From NCBI RefSeq assembly GCF_037975245.1, contig NC_092582.1, positions 23,339,577-23,403,576 of the forward strand: 64,000 nt of DNA, in the 5' to 3' direction. The first letter of the stretch is position 1; each line of letters starts with the position of its first letter. Origin of the DNA: Apostichopus japonicus (Eukaryota; Echinodermata; Holothuroidea; Aspidochirotida; Stichopodidae). The notes under the pieces were generated by a model, which saw only the letters and a program-made list of their open reading frames with translations, was not told the origin of the DNA and searched no databases. This document shows, piece after piece, positions 1 through 11,300 of the stretch. A program made the position numbers and the translations under genes.

Positions 1-381
1 ATGAAAACATATGACTCTCCTTTGACATCACATTGTATGGGCATCTCTTGATTTACAAAACAAGGGATTTGATCACTAAAACTGAAATTTAACTTCTTTA
101 CACATTGCCATTTTTTGTAAATAAGCAGCGAGTACTATGCATTTGCAATCGAGCTAAACTTGCAGTGCCCACATCGCTTCCTGTAGCCAATTAGTACTTT
201 CTAACCGAGCCGCGATTCGTTTTGTGACTTGCTTTTTTTTTTGGGGGGGGGTGGGGTAACTATAGAACGGTGGTAGAGAGTAACATTTATTTTTTTATTT
301 TTTAAAATTGTAACAATTTATACATTTTTTCAGTGTGCTCCCTCTCACTTTAGTCGGGCATGCCCCCTACTCACCTCTTTA
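1..381. other. No gene seen; 5' flank of a degraded transposon ORF
   Basis: AT-rich sequence with a T run followed by a G run near 232-250 and T/A homopolymers at 290-305. No reading frame or structural motif here can be supported. The missing 3' part of the pseudogene at 382-941 might have lain here, but I see no readable continuation. Confidence 0.5.
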
Positions 382-941
382 TTAAAAACGAATTGTCATA
401 TATTGAGGGATATTGATTTGATTGAGGAAACGAACAAATTGGCGTGCTGAATCTTTTAGATGACTTTCGTGATGAAAAGAACCGTGCCCATCAAGGGTCC
501 TAACATTATGATCCACATTGTCCGCAACGTATTGCACAAAATGTTCTGCACCAATCGGTGGCATATGGATTCCTTGGCATGCCGCTGGGCTCGATTCATA
601 CCTTTGAACTTCAGAATACGAAGAACAGAATCCCAGTTTATTCAAAGTATCTATTAGGAACCGAGATCCAAAATGGTGATGCATTTGTATTCCTAATGCA
701 ATTTGTAGAGGAGCCATCAAAACCCTGGGTCGTGCAGCTTGGATGAGGGCGTGTCCAATTCAAGATACTTTCACATCATTCTCTTTTCCAACCATAATAG
801 TGTTTAAGAGTAGTTTCAAACTGTCAGGAATAAACTTTAGATTTTGCTCAGTTGACGACACACTTGATGAGGATGGATATCTCAAATGCGATGCTTCTAT
901 TTGCTTTATATCACTTTTGATAAGTTTTGCAGCAGCCTCTA
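382..941 (-). pseudogene. 3' part of a decayed multicopy cysteine-rich ORF (transposon-associated family)
   Basis: Read on the minus strand, the frame runs from 941 down to a stop at 382 and is broken by one in-frame TGA at 762-760. Recognisable stretches are MHHHFGSRFLIDTL, LGFCSSYSEVQ and FVQYVADNVDHNVRTLDGHG. These match, from memory, a family of uncharacterised proteins present in many copies in cnidarian, hemichordate and other invertebrate genomes. Their function is not established, and they are usually regarded as mobile-element derived. The sequence after GHGSFH no longer looks like the family, so the C-terminus is lost or diverged. This part is the direct continuation of the fragment at 2890-3737: the two were one frame before the 942-2889 element inserted. 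It is clearly non-functional because of the stop, frameshifts and insertion. Confidence 0.72.
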
Positions 942-989
942 CAGGTGCGTATCCAGGGGGGGGGCGTTGGGGGCGCGCGCCCCCCGGGT

Positions 990-1113
990 AAGGAAAAGAG
1001 GAGAGAAAAAAAAGAGAAGAAAAAAGGGAAAAGGAGGGGGAAAAAAGAAAAGGAGGAGAGAAAGGAAGGGAAAAGAAAAAGAAGAAAGAGAGAAAAAGGA
1101 GAAAAGGAGGGAG
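990..1113 (+). repeat. Uninterrupted 124-nt polypurine tract
   Basis: Every base from 990 to 1113 is A or G (GA/GGA/GAAA mixtures). It lies just inside the left end of the 942-2889 element, after its G/C-rich terminal block. ORFs over it are low-complexity Lys/Arg/Glu or Phe/Ser/Leu artefacts. Confidence 0.95.
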
Positions 1114-1785
1114 TAAAAGATAGCCAAGACCTCGGGAAGAGAAACGGAGGAACAGTCATAGTTAAAGCGCTGATCCCTATTATATACACAGGGTAGCCAG
1201 TGACAGATCAAGGATTACGGAGGGGGTGTGCGCCTCACCCTACCCCTTACACCGACAACTCCATTTTTGACGTTTCCATTTTTCCTCTCTCACTAATGTA
1301 TCTATATAAATACTATATATGGTCTATCATAACGCGTGTGTGTTTATGGACGCCTTAAACAATTGTACAATTGTGCTATATGGAACCAACTGTGGCTGGT
1401 CTTGAACTCGACCGAGTCATCGGGGAACATGACGCATTTCGGGAAGGGGGCGACCGCCCCCCCCCCCAGCAAATTTTCTTTATGACATTGCTAGTAAATT
1501 CAAAATAGACAATGCTTAGATGCAACTTACAAGGCCTGGGACGTGTCATTTTCAGCGATCTGGGAGGCATTTTCGGCCAAAAATTTTCTTGTACGCTTCG
1601 CGCCAACTCATGGTGGCGCTTCGCTTAGATAGTTTGCCTACAAGCTTCGCCCCTCTCTTGGCAATAACTCGCTACACGCCTGTTCGAATTTGTAAAGCAA
1701 ATAACAGATATAACATCATATCAGTGAGCATTGAAATGCATGTTCCACGATGAACAGCCTCAAAAACTGTCTATGTGTGTGTAGT

Positions 1786-2212
1786 CAAAGGCGTAGGAGC
1801 CCAATTGGATTTGGGGCTGTAACGACTTGCCGAAAAAAAGCCAAAGCGCGTCCAACATATCGATGCCAATATCATATATATAAGCAAGCATCGGCCATTA
1901 CATTGCATGGCATCGTGTACCGCACGGTCCGTGAAAGTTGCACAGTATACCGCCGGATGTTAATGTAAACAACGAAATGTCTTATGTAGATGGAGAAAAA
2001 GCATACAGATCCATTTATGTCAAAACACTCTTTTACAGTAGTAATGTCGGCCAAGCTTAGAACTTTATTTTAATTACAAAGGAGATCATTTTTAAGCTAT
2101 TCATTGCTATTTATTTTTCTTTCAGTAGGTGCCCGAAATAATGGGAAAATATTTGGTTGCGGGGGGGGGGGGGGGGCTGCAGCCCCCGCCTCCTACGGGA
2201 CCTACGCCTATG
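1786..2212. mobile_element. 427-bp hAT-like MITE nested in the 942-2889 element
   Basis: Ends are CAAAGGCGTAGGAGCCC and, on the other strand, CATAGGCGTAGGTCCC. They are flanked by an exact 8-bp direct duplication TGTGTAGT at 1778-1785 and 2213-2220. The 8-bp target duplication and short TIRs with GGCGTAGG are hAT hallmarks. A 16-G run (2161-2176) followed by CTGCAGCCCCC sits just inside the right end. There is no coding capacity. Confidence 0.85.
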
Positions 2213-2889
2213 TGTGTAGTGTTCGGTTTCGATATACCTGATATCGGAAATATTTGCTATTTTTCATTTCCTTCAACCAAGTTTTATAATAGCCATTATA
2301 AGAGGTTTTAATATTTCTACACCAATAAATTAACTGTGTCGGAATTTTCCAAAATTTCCTCACCAAAATTCTTCATCATACTTTCCTCTACTCGTGCAAT
2401 TTTGACCTGTCTATTAGGGGTTGAAGTGTTTTTTTCTATATTAGTTGTCCATATATTGAATTTTGTGCAACATTATGGGTATGTTTTGAAGTGATTTTTA
2501 TTCACGAGAAATGTGAATTTTAAATTCTCAACAAATAATGGGCTTAAAACCTTCAAAAGTGGGTTTTCGGATATTGTGGATATCGTAGAATCACCTACAA
2601 AAGCAATGATCCATAGGACATGCAATGAGGTCGAACATGATGTGTAACTGGTGACAATCTCCAAAAAGGTTATGGATGGAAAAAAAAAAACTTTTTTTGA
2701 AATACTTGGTTCTCAGGCAAAAGTGTTCATCTGGTTGGTCATTTTCAAGCCCGAGAAGTGCCATTTCCGGTGATCTGGGGGGTATCAAAACCAGAAATTT
2801 TCTTGTACGCTCCGCGCCAACCGATGGTGGCGCTCCGCTTAGATAGTAATTCGCGCCCCCCGGGTTAGAAAATCCTGGATACGCGCCTG

Positions 2890-3737
2890 CTCTACTATAA
2901 GCAACTTCTCGGAAAATGCGTCTTGATGCCGTGGTCTCTTTGAAAATTCTTGCAAAATTGACCATACTGTGTTTGTGAATGTTACAACGTTTGGTTTGCC
3001 GTTAACCTCAGTTATCAAAATTGTATCGCCAAAGTGATCTTGTAGCATTTTCCTCATGTATACAGTGCTATAAGGGTTCGTACAAAACTCTCTCATTTTT
3101 TCGACTAGATCGGTTAGAGTAGCTTGTACTTCGTCATTTTCTTTCAAATATTCCGCAACTCTGATAAATGCGGCTGCTTGATGTTCATCTTCGGGGTTCG
3201 TATACTCTTAGAATTACCTTGAAAAAACTTTGGAAGCTGCTTATGTGTTCTGAAATTAACGCTGCATGCCTGGTGATAGATTGCATCTGCAGCATGCAAA
3301 TCGCTCACAAGTGAAAATCTGGCTTTCAACTGTTTAGCCCATTCGTCATCTTGGCCGCGGTCGTCACATGCCGACTCAATTTTCCTTTGAAATTCAAAAG
3401 TTTTGACGGGGTAGGCCTGATGACCTTTTTTACCGTTCACTTCAGCATTTTGTCCACAAAAAAGCAGTGTTCACCAAACAAAAACTGTTCAGTTTGTGAA
3501 CGTAATTTACGCTTTAAACCGCATTCTACATTTGGTTTCAAATCGCTAATAATGGATCGTTTATTGCAATATCGTTTACGACATTTTTTGGTGAAGCCTC
3601 TGTCCAACAGATATGGTAAGTTCATCACCACGTTCTTGGCTTGCCTCAATAATACCTTGAACACCCTTCTTTCGCAATGTCACGTCAGGGTCGCAGTCAG
3701 TTTCAAAAGAAATCTGACAGATGACGCACACGTCCAT
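2890..3737 (-). pseudogene. 5' part of the same decayed cysteine-rich ORF
   Basis: The likely start is ATG at 3737-3735, giving an N-terminus MDVCVICQ with a CxxC pair, then CDPDVTLRKKGVQGIIEAS and ERGDEL. Later conserved pieces are KCRKRYCNKRSI (near 3560-3590), a second cysteine pair CFFCGQ (near 3450), NDEWAKQLKARF...DLHAADAIYH (near 3270-3370) and EDEHQAAAFIRVAEYLKEND (near 3140-3200). The pieces lie in different frames, so there are at least three frameshifts: near 3590, in the T/A run near 3450, and near 3200. The CxxC pairs suggest a zinc-binding N-terminal half, but the biochemical role of this repetitive family is unknown. The frame reads straight into the 382-941 fragment once the 1.95-kb insertion and one copy of its target duplication are discounted. 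It has no intact neighbours. Confidence 0.72.
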
Positions 3738-3812
3738 CTCATAAAGAAAATAATAAATACAAAAATGTACAATGAAGATATATGTGCAGGTTTACTTTAC
3801 TTAGTTCACTAG

Positions 3813-6800
3813 GTTACTGATAGAGCATGAAGGTAGGGATACAACCTAATGACACCCCACACCCCGTAAAGAGAAATAGTGAAAAGCATACGACGACACA
3901 GTCACGTTTGTTTATCTTAAGCGACATTTTCAAAAGTATGCAATTATGTTGCAAAGTTTACAAAGATTGTATCTTAATCATCGATGAAAATGCGGTTGTT
4001 ATCTAAAGAATCCGAATGAATAATGGTTTGGTTAATAGTAATGTATGAAAAATGAAACTTAATGTGGATCAATAAAGAAAATCCATGATTTCTTCATTTT
4101 TCCAGCAATTTGTACGTAATTACTAATGGTACGTAAAGGCATCCGTAGCTACAAAATTTTCGAAATCTCGGCATAAGCCTAACCTTGCTTTCGAGTGCAA
4201 CCCTGACTACGCCTGTTTTAATCGCTCTTTTTTTTATTTGCAAGTTTTATATACTTTATGGTTTTACAGCTGTTTTAACGAATGCAGTTAGACTTATTGG
4301 AATATATTACGTCCTTTATCGACCGTTCATTCGCTTATAATAACATTAGGCCTAACGTTATGCTAGCCTATACGTTCGTATTTCGTGCGAAACTAGCCAG
4401 ACTGCATTTGTAAATGGTAGTTGGGGGTTAGGTTTCTTTGTAACCTTGTGGTAAATTAAAATATACACCAGCAAATGTTCTATTTGCGTGGAGTTCGAAT
4501 TTAGAAAAGGTCCAAGTCTAAATGTAACTAGGCCTCCAATGTCAGTGATATAGGCTACATCAGTACATGTATTTTGTGTGTAATACCAGCCTAACACCAG
4601 TTTAGCGAAGCTATTCTTTCGATTATTTTCTTTCTTTTTGTGCTATATTCAATTGATTTTAAACTACAGAAATGGCTATTACGTATAACAAAAATGTACA
4701 TCTATTCCTAACCTGAACATTCCACGCAGATAACAGATAGCAAAGACTCAAAAACGTTACATCCTTGCTCAAGTCAAAGGTTTTCGTGACCGAGCGTGCG
4801 CGAGTGTAAGCAGTAGGCTGTAGCCACGGCAACGGCTATATAATTGTTTACTGTAGCTGATAAGAAGCATTAGTAAAATCGACACAACCGTCTCTTTTTC
4901 TAGCCAAAATTTCGGAAATTGGCAAATGTCGATTTATGTCGATTTTTAGTATGTTACTAAGACGAATTTATTCTATCAATTTGCGTTGAAATAACTTCTG
5001 TTGCAATTTGTTTAAGGTTAAATCATAGATTGACTGGACTAAAACCACAGATGTTATGTTGTTGAGTTCTTGGAATTTATATATGGCTACATGCATAAAC
5101 TGAGACCTCCTCAACGGTTTTACTGTACGTGCATGGAGAAGAATGACATACATAGGTTAACTCTGAGAGATATAACTTAACACATGACCAGAGCAACTCA
5201 TAACAGAAACAGAAAAACAACAACAAAAACCTACGAAACTTACGCAGTCATGCATGAGAATGCCTTATTTATAGCTTGGAATGCTTTAAAGCAGGCTATA
5301 GGTGCAATATGCTTAGCGTGGATGTTAGGTTATTAATTAGCCGACCTGTTTTAAAATAATTCGACCTGACTAAACTCTAATTGGCGAAAAGAGGCGAAGA
5401 ATGTTAATAAGAGCAGACAACGAATATGGTAGCAGCAACATGGTATGGAGTAGAGTTGTATGTGTTTACGAAATTGCTCTTTGTTGGAGTACGCTGGTGT
5501 CAGCGGTGGGATTGACCTGTCTTTCTAGTTGTATGTATTTGTTTGTATCACTGATTCGAAGGATTTTCATTTCACATCGCAGATGAACACGATAACTGCA
5601 TTGAATAACATTCAGCCTTTCAATTTTTTTTTGTTTTATATAAATTTTATCATATTTTTTATTATAATTTTTCGTGTCATTAAGCTAAGATGCCCATGTA
5701 CAGACCGATTGATTAAATCGTTCTCCGACAGAGTAAACTTTCGGTTTAAGATAACAACATCGGAGCGATACAATATTGTCCCTATGTATACATGACAAGA
5801 AAATCAATTTCACGAAAACATGGGGAGCACTGCAGTTTGGTGACATGCATCGGAAATCAAGACACATCTTTCCACTCTTAAGCCTTCTTGAAACAGCCTC
5901 ATAAACGTGTACTGAATTGACGTGTTGTGTTCTTCCTGGAAATGATTTTACGCCAAATTTTTATCCACAATTACCTCCTGCCGCGTAGATGTGCTGAAAA
6001 TGATTTGTCTATTTAATTTGTGTAAAAATCAATTCGCATAATTTAAGCCCTCTAGCCTTGCTTTCTGTGATCTCCCTGCATACTGTATTTAAAAATTTGT
6101 GTGCGCATCACGTAATCACGTGTACGCAATGCCTTTACACGATTTGATTAAAACTTATCACTAATAAATCAAGTTAAAACACACAGAAAGTAAGCAAGGG
6201 GAAAAGGGCCCTTAGTTTTTTACTCTCGCACGACTTCTAACAGAAGGTCATGGGCGCTTCTCTCGAATAATAATAAATTAAAAAAACTGAGAGAAGAATT
6301 TAGAACGTGTGACTTTGTCAAAAACCCAATTTTCACACTTCAATACCCTATGGGTGCTCAAAATGCGAACACGAGACACAAACAAGAAAATAAAATTTGC
6401 CCAAACTGTACCCTTGCCGGAAATTCCGATCTGTCCCTGCAAGAATGATCGCCGCACAACTCAACCAGAAATCTCAAGCAAAAGAGAGAAAAGAAAAGAA
6501 AAGAAATTGATAAAATGAAAAAAAAAAGAAGAGAAAGTGGGGAAAAAAAACTTGAACGCTGAAATTTACGAGCATTTCGACCATGAACCTGACCTAGACA
6601 AAGTCGGTAGGTTTTAAAAATCTGCGATAAATCCTCGCCGAATGTAAAGGGTGCTAAACCTGTCAAGGGAGTTTTAGCGTGCAAGCGGCGATACGTAAAT
6701 TCTTATTCCTGAATTTATCAAGTGCCATTTTTTTCCTTTTCTTGTTTCCCCCCCCCCCCCCCCCCGTTCGTCATGTCGGTTTTCTAAGTGGGGGAAATTT

Positions 6801-8182
6801 ATTTTATTAAAAGTATATTTGACGCATTAGGATATAGAGAAAATGTGGGTTTTGGCTTATAAGTCGTGTTCCATATAACTTCATTTGTAATGTACATTAT
6901 CCAGTCAAACGTGACGGTGGTGTGTGTTGTCATTACTTGAGATCGCGGTCAACACACACTTGTCATTAGGGTCCGGAGTGTTTGTTATAATTAAAGGTGC
7001 AATGTCGGTTCACTCACTGTAGAGATCTGTGTATAATGTGCGCATCAATGACCTGTCGACCTCGGCGACATGGGTAAATTATATTTCACTGTAGGCACGA
7101 ATATAAGTACATATCCTTACGTCTCTTATCATAAAACATGGGTATATACACACTGTAAAAGCTCACCAAAATATGACGATCACTTGATAATCCGCATGAT
7201 AATCACAGCGTATATATTACACACTGTTGGCGTTCCATGAGAATAACAATTATGCATGCCCGCATGTTCTTGAATCTTCTTCTACCGATCATCTAATAGA
7301 TTCCGTACAAATTTGCTCTTTTGCTATCGCATCGTGAAATATTATTGCATATTTGACCTAAGTTAATTATCAACACTAAGTACGCTATAAAAAAAGGGGG
7401 GATTGTTAATGTTTAAACTTCCATAAACTTAATCCAAATGTTGCTGGTCGATTTGTCAGTGTCCTGACATCAAATTCATGGCTACAATAAATAGTGTTTC
7501 GCTATATACCGAATATGGACAAAATAAACACATTGTTTCATAATGTCGTTTTGTATTCAACTACCTTTGTAAGTATAATCCATTGTCAAGTATTTTGACC
7601 TCGATTAACAAGTTAAAAATGGATTTTTAATCTATTTGCCCATACGTGCCTTCCACCCCTCCCCCTCCCCCTCCCCCCGAAAGAAATACATGTTGGGCTC
7701 CTAAAATGTACCCCTTTACTCTATTATCTCGGATACAAGTCTTTTCTGGCAATACATTGCACGTGGTATATCAATTATGCTTGGAATTGACAAGTGACCG
7801 TTTTGGATTTTTTTTTGTTAAAGATACAAGGAAACACTCAATAGTTCGTAGTCTTGTTGCTATGGTGACTATAATCAACATACTCTGAAGTTCTTTGACC
7901 ATAAACTTCGATCATTGCCTTTATTAATTTACAGCCGACGTCAATGGGACGATAAAATCGATAAACTATGAGGGAACTTTCATTTCGACAAAAAGACAAA
8001 GTGACGCAACAGTTAGGCTTGTTCATACAACCATAATGTAACGACTGGTGAGCGGAAAAATTGACTGCCAGTTACAAAACAAAAAATCGGTATGTAATTG
8101 TACGTAAACATGAAATAGCTATCTAGGGTAAATGGTGCAACGTACGTATCACAATATTTAGCTATATTGTTTGTATATGTTT
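3813..8182. other. No gene recognised; AT-rich non-coding stretch
   Basis: Short ORFs only, none with domain-like composition. Local features are a purine-rich patch (about 6477-6550), an 18-C run at 6748-6765, an A/G run near 7391-7400 and a C/T-rich block at 7650-7680. I see no RNA gene, TIR pair or tandem array. Confidence 0.5.
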
Positions 8183-8183
8183 G

Positions 8184-8257
<74 letters not shown>
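8183..8257. repeat. (TA)n microsatellite
   Basis: Nearly pure TA dinucleotides with small TAT interruptions. It is followed at 8275-8315 by degenerate CGTGACTGCTCATTGTTACC-like units that resemble the minisatellite beginning about 300 bp downstream. Confidence 0.95.
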
Positions 8258-8261
<4 letters not shown>

Positions 8262-8559
8262 CAACTTCTTGTTTGCCGTCCGTGACTGCTCATTGTTACC
8301 TGTGACTGCTGTTTATCGTGATAGTTATAAGCCATAACGTAATATATACTACAGACATTGGTATTGATATGAAAAAAAAGTGGATCAACTTGTGCAGATA
8401 TAGGCCTACTGAAATTGCACAATACTGTACAACAGGACGATCTAGGCTTCATGAACCTAAGGATTGTGGGTTCATTGTCGCTCGTGAATGAACACCTTCG
8501 ATCATAACCTCCTTTTAATTGTTTTTAAACAGTCTTACTCTTCTTACTCACGACTTTCT

Positions 8560-9655
8560 GTAATTGCTCGAGGCTGCTCGATGTCGCTCGTATCTGATCA
8601 TTGTTGCTCGGGACTGTCCATTGTTACCCGGGACTGTCCATTGTCGCTCTGGACTGTCCGTTGTCGATCTGGACTGCACATTGTTACTCGGGACTGTCCA
8701 TTGTTGCTCTGGACTGTCCATTGTTACTCTGGACTGTCCATTGTCGCTCTGGACTGTCCATTGTTGCTCGGGACTGTCCATTGTTGCTCGGGACTGTCCA
8801 TTGTTGCTCGGGACTGTCCATTGTTGCTCGGGACTGTCCATTGTTGCTCGGGACTGTCCATTGTTGCTCGGGACTGTCCATTGTTGCTCGGGACTGTCCA
8901 TTGTTGCTCGGGACTGTCCATTGTTGCTCGGGACTGTCCATTGTTGCTCGGGACTGTCCATTGTTGCTCGGGACTGTCCATTGTTGCTCGGGACTGTCCA
9001 TTGTTGCTCGGGACTGTCCATTGTTGCTCGGGACTGTCCATTGTTGCTCGGGACTGTCCATTGTTGCTCGGGACTGTCGCTTGTTGCTCGGGACTGTCCA
9101 TTGTTGCTCGGGACTGTCCATTGTTGCTCGGGACTGTCCATTGTTGCTCGGGACTGTCCATTGTTGCTCGGGACTGTCGCTTGTTGCTCGGGACTGTCCA
9201 TTGTTGCTCGGGACTGTCCATTGTTGCTCAGGACTGTCCATTGTTGCTCGGGACTGTCCATTGTTGCTCGGGACTGTCCATTGTTGCTCGGGACTGTCCA
9301 TTGTTGCTCGGGACTGTCCATTGTTGCTCGGGACTGTCCATTGTTGCTCGGGACTGTCCATTGTTGCTCGGGACTGTCCATTGTTGCTCGGGACTGTCCA
9401 TTGTTGCTCGGGACTGTCCATTGTTGCTCGGGACTGTCCATTGTTGCTAGCGACTGTCCATTGTTGCTAGCGACTGTCCATTGTTGCTCGGGACTGTCCA
9501 TTGTTGCTCGGGACTGTCCATTGTTGCTCGGGACTGTCGCTTGTTGCTCGGGACTGTCCATTGTTGCTCGGGACTGTCCATTGTTGCTCGGGACTGTCCA
9601 TTGTTGCTAGCGTCTGTCCATTGTTACTCGGGGCTGTCCAACGTGCTCTGGACAG
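8560..9655. repeat. 20-bp minisatellite, about 50 units
   Basis: The unit is TTGTTGCTCGGGACTGTCCA. The centre (about 8760-9430) is almost perfectly homogeneous. The left edge (8560-8760) has variants such as TTGTCGCTCT and TTGTTACTCT, and the right edge (9430-9655) has GCTAGCGACT and GGGCTGTCC. Scattered units end in GTCGC instead of GTCCA. Because 20 bp is not a multiple of three, each frame cycles with a 60-bp (20-residue) period, and stop codons are absent from several frames on both strands. The long ORFs here (peptide repeats such as CSGLSIVARDCPLLLGTVH or DSPEQQWTVPSNNGQSRAT) follow from that and are not evidence of a gene. Confidence 0.97.
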
Positions 9656-11300
9656 CACAGCAGAAGGAAACCAAGTCTTATGTATAAAGTCGTGGAGTGC
9701 TCGGTTACGATTGTGAACTGCTCATATGTACATCATCACATTCATTTTACCTACACGAATAGTGGAGTGAACTACTGAAATTATACTGACATAGCGTTTC
9801 TACGTTGTTAAGTATTAAACAGAACCGTAATAACGAGAACACAATTAGCATATCCTTAATGAAATTAGGCGCATGCCAAGAAAGTAGGTCTCTTATATAT
9901 AACCGGAAATGCTTGCAGTATCTGCATTAAATTAGTTATTTATCACATTTAGAGATAAAACTCTTTCTCGATAACCTGTAGTCAAGCCGACATAGATTTG
10001 GTAGCAAGGAATAATGAATTATCACCCTTAAATCTTATCGTTTCTTACCAGCCTTGTCACTCATTGAAAACTGTTCAATTTCTCTCATCATATTAATAAC
10101 CATATCATCAGGCCTGAAGAAATATGACAAAAACATTTCTACAAATTCACATCTGTCACTGCTCCGAACATAAATGCTCAATTAGCGTCCCATGAGCCCT
10201 TTTTTTTCATATACCCGGGCGCAATATTCAAAGGCAGAAACAAAATCAACAAGTTTCTATATTCACATACAGAAAACAGACCAAAAAAGAAAGAAAGAAA
10301 AGTCAAACAGATTTTGTCGCCTGTATGAAAATGAGATCTCATTTTTTGGTTACAACCCTCTTGAGAAGTTTTCATAACTGAATTCCCAAAGCCATTAACA
10401 GTCTGCCCTCATTTTTGGTCATATTTTTGTAAGGAAATACCCGACAGATATGGGTTGAGATTGACTATGGGGGATACAAGCGAGTGAACTTCAGAGCGCC
10501 TGGGTGAAAGCCTACCAAGAGTTGAATGACATCACCAAAGTACGGTAGCTTTAGGGGGCTTATTATTAATTACGCTTCAGGGTATGTTATATAGCCTATG
10601 CAATTATTTCTAAAGACTTAAAACTGGTAGAGATTCCCACAGACTTGCTCGATTACCAACTCGACAAGGTAAATCCACACTCCTGTATGTGCCTATGTAA
10701 CGTTAATAGGACACGACGTGCGAGTTAAATGTGTCAGGTGTAGGCTTAAAACACTTCGCACATGGCATGTACGATAGGCAATGAATATGCATTGCATGTT
10801 TGTCTTAAGTTGTACGAGCACTAAGGTACGATAACAATGGCTAAGAATACGATGAAATTGTAATCTCATTATGTATAGCCCAATTCATATTTTGCCTAAC
10901 CACTGATTTTTTTTTTGGTACACAATAATCTACAATAATGCACAAAAGTGTGTACATTATTAAGATCTTCATAAATTATAATAAATTTTATAAGAGCTTT
11001 ATAAGGTATAATATGTATGTTGACATAACATAATTATAACATTGCACATATACAAGTCATTCATCTCTTATACTTAGGCCTAACTTTTTTTTATATCTGA
11101 TTTTCCTTAAAACAAAATTCTCAACCAAAGCAAATTTTTGCATGACAGCTAGCGTTATTAATAGATTTTTAATCTCTTTTTAGTTTTTTTTACTTTTGCT
11201 TCTAATTAATCTTATAAATTTTTAGTTTTTTTTCGATTATCGTGCAATATATAAATATATATATATATATATTAATATATTTATTAATGTTTTAAATTGT
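9656..11300. other. No gene recognised
   Basis: AT-rich unique sequence. A last degenerate minisatellite-like unit (GTGGAGTGCTCGG...GAACTGCTC) lies at 9692-9722. There is a short TA run near 11248-11282. No supported coding or RNA feature. Confidence 0.45.

Larger units (their letters stand above)
942..2889. mobile_element. Non-autonomous TIR DNA transposon (1948 bp) inserted in the pseudogene
   Basis: The left end reads CAGGTGCGTATCCAGG and the right end, on the opposite strand, CAGGCGCGTATCCAGG: terminal inverted repeats differing at one base. The flanks carry CTCTA at 937-941 and again at 2890-2894, a 5-bp target duplication. Discounting the element plus one CTCTA leaves the minus-strand pseudogene frame uninterrupted, which independently fixes both boundaries. 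No transposase is readable. Inside are a G/C-rich subterminal block (956-987), a 124-nt pure-purine run (990-1113), two related segments with the phrases TTTTCTTGTACGCT and GGTGGCGCT (about 1545-1630 and 2755-2848), and a smaller MITE at 1786-2212. The CAGG...GCGTA(T/G)CCAGG termini resemble hAT-type elements; the 5-bp duplication would suit the hAT5 group, but the superfamily is inference. Confidence 0.8.

Noticed and set aside
1198-1690. Another hAT element starting CAGTGACAGATCAAGG and ending near CTACACGCCTG
   Set aside because: Both words look like TIR ends but are not inverted repeats of each other and have no shared target duplication, so an independent element could not be defined.
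8488-9610. Long ORFs on both strands of the minisatellite (up to about 350 codons)
   Set aside because: They are produced by a 20-bp unit without stops; all overlap in several frames and both strands, with no non-repeat domain or splice signals.
8560-9655. CRISPR-like array
   Set aside because: Units are contiguous identical 20-mers with no unique spacers, in eukaryotic DNA. The same applies to the 48.25-kb and 53.6-kb arrays.
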